Shown: positions 59,463-64,000 of the stretch, in pieces
How the letters are laid out: every line of letters begins with the position of its first letter
Position numbering within the stretch: the first letter of the stretch is position 1
Assembly (NCBI GenBank): GCA_023954135.1
Contig: JAMLIN010000003.1
Location: 124,001-188,000 of the forward strand
DNA length: 64,000 nt
DNA from: Burkholderiaceae bacterium
GTDB lineage: Bacteria; Pseudomonadota; Gammaproteobacteria; Burkholderiales; Burkholderiaceae_E
Direction: 5' to 3'
Notes under the pieces: generated by a model
What the model was told of the DNA's origin: nothing
The model's database searches: none
Seen by the model: only the letters and a program-made list of their open reading frames with translations
Program-made: the position numbers and the translations under genes

Positions 59463-59804
59463 ATGAACACCATTCAACGCCTGCGTGCCACTTCCACCCT
59501 GGCCATGGGCCTTGCCCTGTCGATGGCGGTCCATGCTCAGGTCAGCCCCGGCCCGGATCAGGTGGCGGCGACGGCATCCGATTCCGTAACCGATGGCGAG
59601 GTCAGGAAGATCGATCCGGACAACGGCAAGATCACCCTGAGGCATGGAGAAATCAAGAACCTGGACATGCCCGGCATGACCATGGTCTTTACTGTTCGCG
59701 ACAAGGGCCAGCTCGCCAAGCTCAAGCCCGGCGACAAGGTGCAATTCATGGTCGTCCAGGAAGGCGGAAAGATGGTTATCACCGATATCCAGCCCGCGCG
59801 CTGA
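59463..59804 (+). CDS. CusF-like periplasmic copper chaperone
   Basis: 113 residues. Signal peptide followed by the CusF OB-fold with RHGEIKNLDMPGMTMVF, which contains the His and two Met Cu+ ligands (the usual cation-pi Trp position reads Met/Val here). It would ferry Cu+ in the periplasm to the oxidase or an exporter. Confidence 0.9.
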   Translation: MNTIQRLRATSTLAMGLALSMAVHAQVSPGPDQVAATASDSVTDGEVRKIDPDNGKITLRHGEIKNLDMPGMTMVFTVRDKGQLAKLKPGDKVQFMVVQEGGKMVITDIQPAR

Positions 59805-59878
59805 GCAAAGCCACAACCGTGCCGTGCCGCCGGGCGCGGCAGCCCTGGCCACACTCGCAACTGCAAGAAGGAAGCATC

Positions 59879-60349
59879 ATGACTCACGTTCGCCATGCCC
59901 TGATCGGTCTCTGTGTCGCCGCCGCCTCCGTGGGCGCGCTGGCGCAAGGCTCTGACGAGCACAAGGACCACCACCCGAAGAAAACGACTGCCCCTGCGGC
60001 GGCAGATCCGGTATCGAGTGCTGCGCCGTCATCGCAGCAAGCCATGAACCCGGACAGAATGGCTTCGATGGAACAACGCATGAGGGCGATGCACGAGAAG
60101 ATGGTCGCCGCCAAGACACCCCAGGAACGCCAGGCATTGATGCCCGAGCACATGAAGACCATGCAGGACGGCATGCGCATGATGGAGTCGATCCACGGTA
60201 TGGCATCGGGCAACCCGCCCGCCGGCATGACCGGCATGCAGCACGATCCGCAGATGATGGAAACGCGCATGGCCATGATGGAGTCGATGATGCAGATGAT
60301 GATGGACCGAATGTCCATGCCGCAAACCCCCACTCCCGGAACAAAGTGA
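59879..60349 (+). CDS. Met-rich periplasmic protein
   Basis: 156 residues from ATG 59879. Signal peptide ending ...VGALAQG, a His/Lys patch (DEHKDHHPKK), then a long region with about a quarter Met: MEQRMRAMHEKM, MRMMESIHGM, MMESMMQMMMDRMSM. Methionine-rich stretches bind Cu+ or Ag+; no catalytic motif. It is presumably a copper sponge. Not a recognised named family. Confidence 0.82.
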   Translation: MTHVRHALIGLCVAAASVGALAQGSDEHKDHHPKKTTAPAAADPVSSAAPSSQQAMNPDRMASMEQRMRAMHEKMVAAKTPQERQALMPEHMKTMQDGMRMMESIHGMASGNPPAGMTGMQHDPQMMETRMAMMESMMQMMMDRMSMPQTPTPGTK

Positions 60350-60359
60350 GGACGCCATC

Positions 60360-60629
60360 ATGACCCACGACCATGCATCCCATCCACAGAGTGTGCAAAG
60401 CGGCGGGTTCAGGCGCTCGCACTATGCCATCGGCCTGCTCGTCCTCGGCACCGTCGCCGGGTACTTTCTGTGGGTCGAACACCGTGCCCACTTGACGCAA
60501 TGGTGGCCCTATGCCCTCGTGCTGGCCTGCCCGCTGATGCATGTCTTCATGCACAAGGGCCATGGCGGGCACAGCAGTGGCCCCGGAGTTCACGACAAGG
60601 GCACCGGACAAGACTTCGACAGGAGTTGA
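60360..60629 (+). CDS. DUF2933 membrane protein
   Basis: 89 residues. Two TM segments (AIGLLVLGTVAGYFLWVE and WPYALVLACPLMHVFMH) followed by a His-rich tail (HKGHGGHSSG); DUF2933 proteins are small and repeatedly found in copper and other heavy-metal clusters. Function unknown; the His tail suggests metal contact. It begins 10 bases after the Met-rich gene. The 173 bases that follow hold no gene. Confidence 0.88.
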   Translation: MTHDHASHPQSVQSGGFRRSHYAIGLLVLGTVAGYFLWVEHRAHLTQWWPYALVLACPLMHVFMHKGHGGHSSGPGVHDKGTGQDFDRS

Positions 60630-60802
60630 GGTCATAGAGAACACGGCATCGCCGTCCGGGACCTCTGGAGATCCGGGTGGGACCAGGGAACACGCGCACC
60701 ATGTGTCGCGCTGTTTTTCGTGGTGAAGCGGCACGGCGCAGCCTCGAGCGCTGCCTCCGGTGAACCTAACGTGGCCGCAGGAACGAGAACAGGGGCCATG
60801 CC

Positions 60803-61306
60803 ATGGCATTGAAACCGGCGGTTCTGAGAACTGCAGTATTGCTGGCCTTGCTGCTGGTCGCAGGGACGGGTTACTTTTTCCTGCGCGCCGGTAACCGGCA
60901 GGCGGCGCCGCCGCTGCACGGCCTGCGCGCCGACGACCCCCAGGTCCTGCGCGTCGGCGCCCGCATTTACGCACAGCAGTGTGCGACCTGCCACGGCGCC
61001 AGAGGCGAGGGTCAGCCCGACTGGCGGAATCGCGGGTCCGACGGCCTGCTGCCTGCACCGCCGCACGACGCGAGCGGCCACACCTGGCACCATTCCGACG
61101 AACAGCTGTTTGCTATCACCAAGCAGGGACTGGCCAGGCTAATCGATCAACCCGGCTACCGCACAGCCATGCCCGTGTATGACGGCGTGCTGAGCGACGA
61201 CGAGATCGTGGCCGTGCTGTCATGGATCAAGGCGCAATGGCCGCCCGAAATACGCCGCCGTCACGATGAAATCAATACCCGGTATCGCCAGTCCTTGTCC
61301 CGCTAG
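60803..61306 (+). CDS. Membrane-anchored class I cytochrome c
   Basis: 167 residues. An uncleaved or signal N-terminal helix, then one heme c site CATCH (QQCATCHGARGEG) and the distal Met region (RTAMPVYDGVLSDDEI). A soluble-domain electron carrier in the periplasm; in this setting it may accept electrons from or feed the multicopper oxidase or respiratory chain. Position between DUF2933 and the P-type ATPase gene. Confidence 0.9.
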   Translation: MALKPAVLRTAVLLALLLVAGTGYFFLRAGNRQAAPPLHGLRADDPQVLRVGARIYAQQCATCHGARGEGQPDWRNRGSDGLLPAPPHDASGHTWHHSDEQLFAITKQGLARLIDQPGYRTAMPVYDGVLSDDEIVAVLSWIKAQWPPEIRRRHDEINTRYRQSLSR

Positions 61307-61415
61307 CCATCAGGGCAGTGGGCGGTGCGGACTGGATGCACCTGCCGTGCGAAGAACTTGACCTTTCCACGATGGCAAGGTTGAGAATCGAATCAACTTC
61401 AACAAGGGAAAGGGT

Positions 61416-63632
61416 ATGGATCATCATCGGCATCACCACGGCCATGCCCCTGGCGAACAGACCCCGGCACCTTCTGTCGCGACGCCCATGGAGACCCCGA
61501 CGGGCACCATCTACACCTGCCCCATGCACCCCGAGGTGCGCCAAGGCCATCCGGGCGCTTGCCCCAAATGCGGCATGGCGCTGGAGCCCCTGATTCCACT
61601 GGACGAGGAAGACAACAGCGAGCTCGTCGATTTCCAGCGCCGCTTCTGGTGGACGCTGCCGCTGACCATCGTCGTCACCGTCCTGGCCATGTTTGGCCAT
61701 CGCCTGGGCTGGTTCGCGATGGCGGCCCAGAGCTCGATCGAACTGGTGCTGTCCCTGCCCGTGGTGCTGTGGACCGGCGCGCCCTTCTTCGTGCGCGGCT
61801 GGCAGTCCGTAGTGCAGCGCAGTCCCAACATGTGGACGCTGATCGGCCTGGGCACGGCAGCGGCCTTTGTCTACAGCGTCGTTGCGACCGTGGCGCCGGG
61901 GGTGTTCCCCGAAACGTTCGTCGCCATGGGCCGCGTGGCCGTGTACTTCGAGGCGGCCGTGGTCATCATCTCCCTGACCATGCTGGGCCAGATTCTGGAG
62001 TTGAAGGCGCGTTCGCAGACCTCGGCGGCCATCAAGTCCCTGCTGGGCCTGGCGCCGAAGACGGCACGGCGCATCAACCTTGACGGCACCGAAGAGGACG
62101 TGTCATTGAGCCACGTGCATGTCGGCGATGTGCTGCGTGTGCGCCCCGGCGAGAAAGTGCCCGTTGACGGCGTGGTGACCGAGGGCCGCAGCGCGATCGA
62201 TGAGTCCATGCTCACCGGTGAGCCCATGCCCGTGACCAAGCACGTGGGCGACAAGCTGATCGGCGCCACGCTCAACACCAGCGGCACGCTGGTGATGCGC
62301 GCCGACAAGGTCGGCGCGGCGACGATGCTGGCGCAGATCGTGCAGATGGTGGCGACTGCCCAGCGCTCCAAGGCGCCGATGCAGCGCATGGCCGACGTGG
62401 TGGCGGGCAAGTTCGTCCTCGTCGTCGTAGCGATCACCATCGCCACTTTCTTCGTCTGGGGACTGTTCGGCCCCGAGCCGAGCTGGGTGTTCGGTCTGAT
62501 CAACGCGGTGGCAGTGCTGATCATCGCCTGCCCCTGCGCACTGGGGCTGGCCACGCCCATGTCGGTGATGGTGGCCACGGGTCGCGCGGCCACGCAGGGT
62601 GTGCTGTTCCGCGATGCCGGTGCGATCGAGAAAATGCGCGCGGTGGACACGCTGATCGTGGACAAGACCGGCACGCTGACGGAAGGCCGGCCCGCGTTCG
62701 GCACGGCCATTGCAGCCCCGGGCTTCGAGCCTGACGAGGTGCTGCGCCTGGCGGCCAGCCTGGATCAGGGCAGCGAGCACCCGTTGGCCGACGCCATCGT
62801 CAGCGCTGCGCGCGCGAAGGGCCTCGATCTTGTCAAGCCGACCGACTTCGAATCGGGCAGCGGCATCGGTGTGCGCGGCATCGTCGACGGTCGGCACCTG
62901 GCGCTGGGTAATGCCGCACTTATGGAACAGGAGGGCATCGACGTGGCCTCCCTGGAGGCCGATGGCGAACGTCTGCGCGGCGAAGGTGCCAGCATCATGC
63001 ACTTGGCCGTGGGCGATGTGTTCGCGGGCATCCTGGCGGTGACCGACCCCATCAAATCCAGCACGCCCGATGCCATCCGCACGCTGCATGCCAGTGGCCT
63101 GCGCATTGTCATGGCCACGGGCGATGGCCTCACCACCGCGCGCGCCGTGGGCGCGAAGCTGGGCATCGATGAGGTGCACGGCGAGGTCAAGCCCGCCGAC
63201 AAGCTGGCCCTGGTCGAGAAGCTGCAGCGCGAGGGCCATGTGGTGGCCATGGCCGGCGACGGCATCAACGACGCACCAGCGCTGGCCTGCGCCGACGTGG
63301 GCATAGCCATGGGCACGGGCACCGACGTGGCGATGAACAGCGGCCAGGTGACGCTCATCAATGGCGACCTGCGCGGCATCGCGGCGGCACGCGAGATCTC
63401 CATCAGCACGGTACGCAACATGCGCCAGAACCTGCTGTTCGCCTTCGTCTACAACGGCATCGGCGTGCCGATCGCCGCCGGCGTGCTTTATCCCGTCACG
63501 GGCTGGTTGCTGTCCCCATTGATCGCAGCCCTGGCCATGAGTCTGAGTTCGGCCTCCGTCATCTTCAACGCCCTGCGGTTGCGGGGTGAGCCGCGGACCG
63601 AAAAATTTCCAAGCAGGGAGGACGCATCATGA
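61416..63632 (+). CDS. copA: Cu+-exporting P1B-1-type ATPase
   Basis: 738 residues. A His-rich N-terminus ([11 protein letters not shown]) and a heavy-metal-binding domain with [20 protein letters not shown] replace the usual CxxC HMA domain. Then the P1B core: [11 protein letters not shown] (CPC metal site, TM6), [11 protein letters not shown] (phosphorylation), [16 protein letters not shown]7 [11 protein letters not shown] and TM8 [11 protein letters not shown], which match the Cu+ selective class. It pumps Cu+ from cytoplasm to periplasm. Its stop overlaps the next start (ATGA). Confidence 0.95.
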   Translation: MDHHRHHHGHAPGEQTPAPSVATPMETPTGTIYTCPMHPEVRQGHPGACPKCGMALEPLIPLDEEDNSELVDFQRRFWWTLPLTIVVTVLAMFGHRLGWFAMAAQSSIELVLSLPVVLWTGAPFFVRGWQSVVQRSPNMWTLIGLGTAAAFVYSVVATVAPGVFPETFVAMGRVAVYFEAAVVIISLTMLGQILELKARSQTSAAIKSLLGLAPKTARRINLDGTEEDVSLSHVHVGDVLRVRPGEKVPVDGVVTEGRSAIDESMLTGEPMPVTKHVGDKLIGATLNTSGTLVMRADKVGAATMLAQIVQMVATAQRSKAPMQRMADVVAGKFVLVVVAITIATFFVWGLFGPEPSWVFGLINAVAVLIIACPCALGLATPMSVMVATGRAATQGVLFRDAGAIEKMRAVDTLIVDKTGTLTEGRPAFGTAIAAPGFEPDEVLRLAASLDQGSEHPLADAIVSAARAKGLDLVKPTDFESGSGIGVRGIVDGRHLALGNAALMEQEGIDVASLEADGERLRGEGASIMHLAVGDVFAGILAVTDPIKSSTPDAIRTLHASGLRIVMATGDGLTTARAVGAKLGIDEVHGEVKPADKLALVEKLQREGHVVAMAGDGINDAPALACADVGIAMGTGTDVAMNSGQVTLINGDLRGIAAAREISISTVRNMRQNLLFAFVYNGIGVPIAAGVLYPVTGWLLSPLIAALAMSLSSASVIFNALRLRGEPRTEKFPSREDAS

Positions 63633-63868
63633 TGTATGGAGCCGGGTGGAACGGATGGTTTGGCCTGCATTGGCTGACGATGCTGCTGGGCGCGGTGCTG
63701 ATCGTGCTGCCGTTCTGGAAGATCTTTGCCAAGGCGGGCTTCTCGGGCTGGCTCAGCCTGTTGATGATCGTGCCCATGGTGAACCTGATCGCGCTGTACG
63801 TGCTGGCGTTCTCGGATTGGTCAGGGTCCAGGCGCGCTGCCGCCGAAGCGCAGCCGGGCCCTCGGTAA
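63629..63868 (+). CDS. Small two-TM membrane protein behind the copper ATPase
   Basis: 79 residues starting [12 protein letters not shown], translationally coupled to the ATPase (ATGA). Two TM helices ([34 protein letters not shown]) and an Arg/Ala tail. The WFGLHW start is seen in small proteins of several metal and stress operons. Function unknown. From 63869 to the end of the window (132 bases) no gene is seen. Confidence 0.8.
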   Translation: MMYGAGWNGWFGLHWLTMLLGAVLIVLPFWKIFAKAGFSGWLSLLMIVPMVNLIALYVLAFSDWSGSRRAAAEAQPGPR

Positions 63869-64000
63869 ACGCAGCGCACAGCCTTCGTGGCGCAGCATAC
63901 GGATACGCCGATTTCCGCAGCCCTGCAGGCGCAGGCGCCACAAGCACCCAGCAGGCCCCAGGCTGAGATCTCATGGCGTTGCCGATGACCACAGACCTTG

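Overview
The window is a high-GC chromosomal segment (roughly 68-70% GC over most of its length) from a betaproteobacterium, most likely of the order Burkholderiales. The evidence is a small DUF3460 protein directly in front of scpA, the rpsO-pnp pair, the apbC/metG neighbourhood, and many acyl-CoA, CoA-ligase and CO-dehydrogenase-type genes. No rRNA, tRNA, CRISPR array, transposase or phage gene was seen.

Layout. 1-2.1 kb: the 3' end of an old-yellow-enzyme alkene reductase, then decayed remnants of a CoA ligase, a glutathione S-transferase and a short-chain dehydrogenase. 2.1-14.3 kb: a PaiB-type FMN protein, a HAD-UbiA fusion, an enoyl-CoA-reductase-like SDR, a PaaG-like hydratase/isomerase, a patatin lipase, aconitase A with an unusual tail, a PaaK-like CoA ligase, a stand-alone TrpB2 and an acyl-CoA dehydrogenase. 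14.3-19.15 kb: a block of about 50-55% GC with a six-TM histidine kinase, a FeeM-like N-acyl amino acid synthase, an isoprenylcysteine-type carboxyl methyltransferase, and the membrane sensor half of a GGDEF-EAL protein. The composition returns to the host value inside that last gene. 21.0-26.4 kb: a FadJ-like protein that lacks its dehydrogenase domain and carries a very large histidine-rich insert, a Nudix-metallo-beta-lactamase fusion, an RraA-like protein and a second acyl-CoA dehydrogenase. 26.5-31.5 kb: pnp, rpsO, leuA and dcd on the minus strand. 31.6-39.3 kb: a form II coxSLM-D-E-G-F/XdhC cluster for a molybdenum hydroxylase. 39.4-53.3 kb: housekeeping and regulatory genes (apbC, metG, a SulP transporter, a BamE-like protein, DUF3460, scpA, murB, yaaA, a PIN protein, an aminotransferase, a GGDEF-EAL protein, a LysR regulator). 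53.4-63.9 kb: a copper-resistance island of about 62-64% GC with a CusRS-type two-component system, an outer-membrane factor, a multicopper oxidase, a cupredoxin, CusF, a Met-rich protein, DUF2933, a cytochrome c, a Cu+ P-type ATPase and a small membrane protein.

How the parts may work together. The low-GC block is the best candidate for an undescribed system. A FeeM-like enzyme would make a lipophilic N-acyl amino acid, a membrane carboxyl methyltransferase could cap its carboxyl group, a CqsS/LqsS/PhcS-like six-TM kinase could sense the product, and a 7TM-PAS-GGDEF(degenerate)-EAL protein could link it to c-di-GMP. This functional chain is inference from family membership and adjacency. The second striking object is the His-rich FadJ-like protein: its dehydrogenase domain is gone, one crotonase catalytic glutamate is replaced, and about 45 histidines have been inserted through a DNA repeat that can change length without a frameshift. 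The copper island combines sensing, periplasmic oxidation and binding, and cytoplasmic Cu+ export, but it has an outer-membrane channel with no RND pump beside it.
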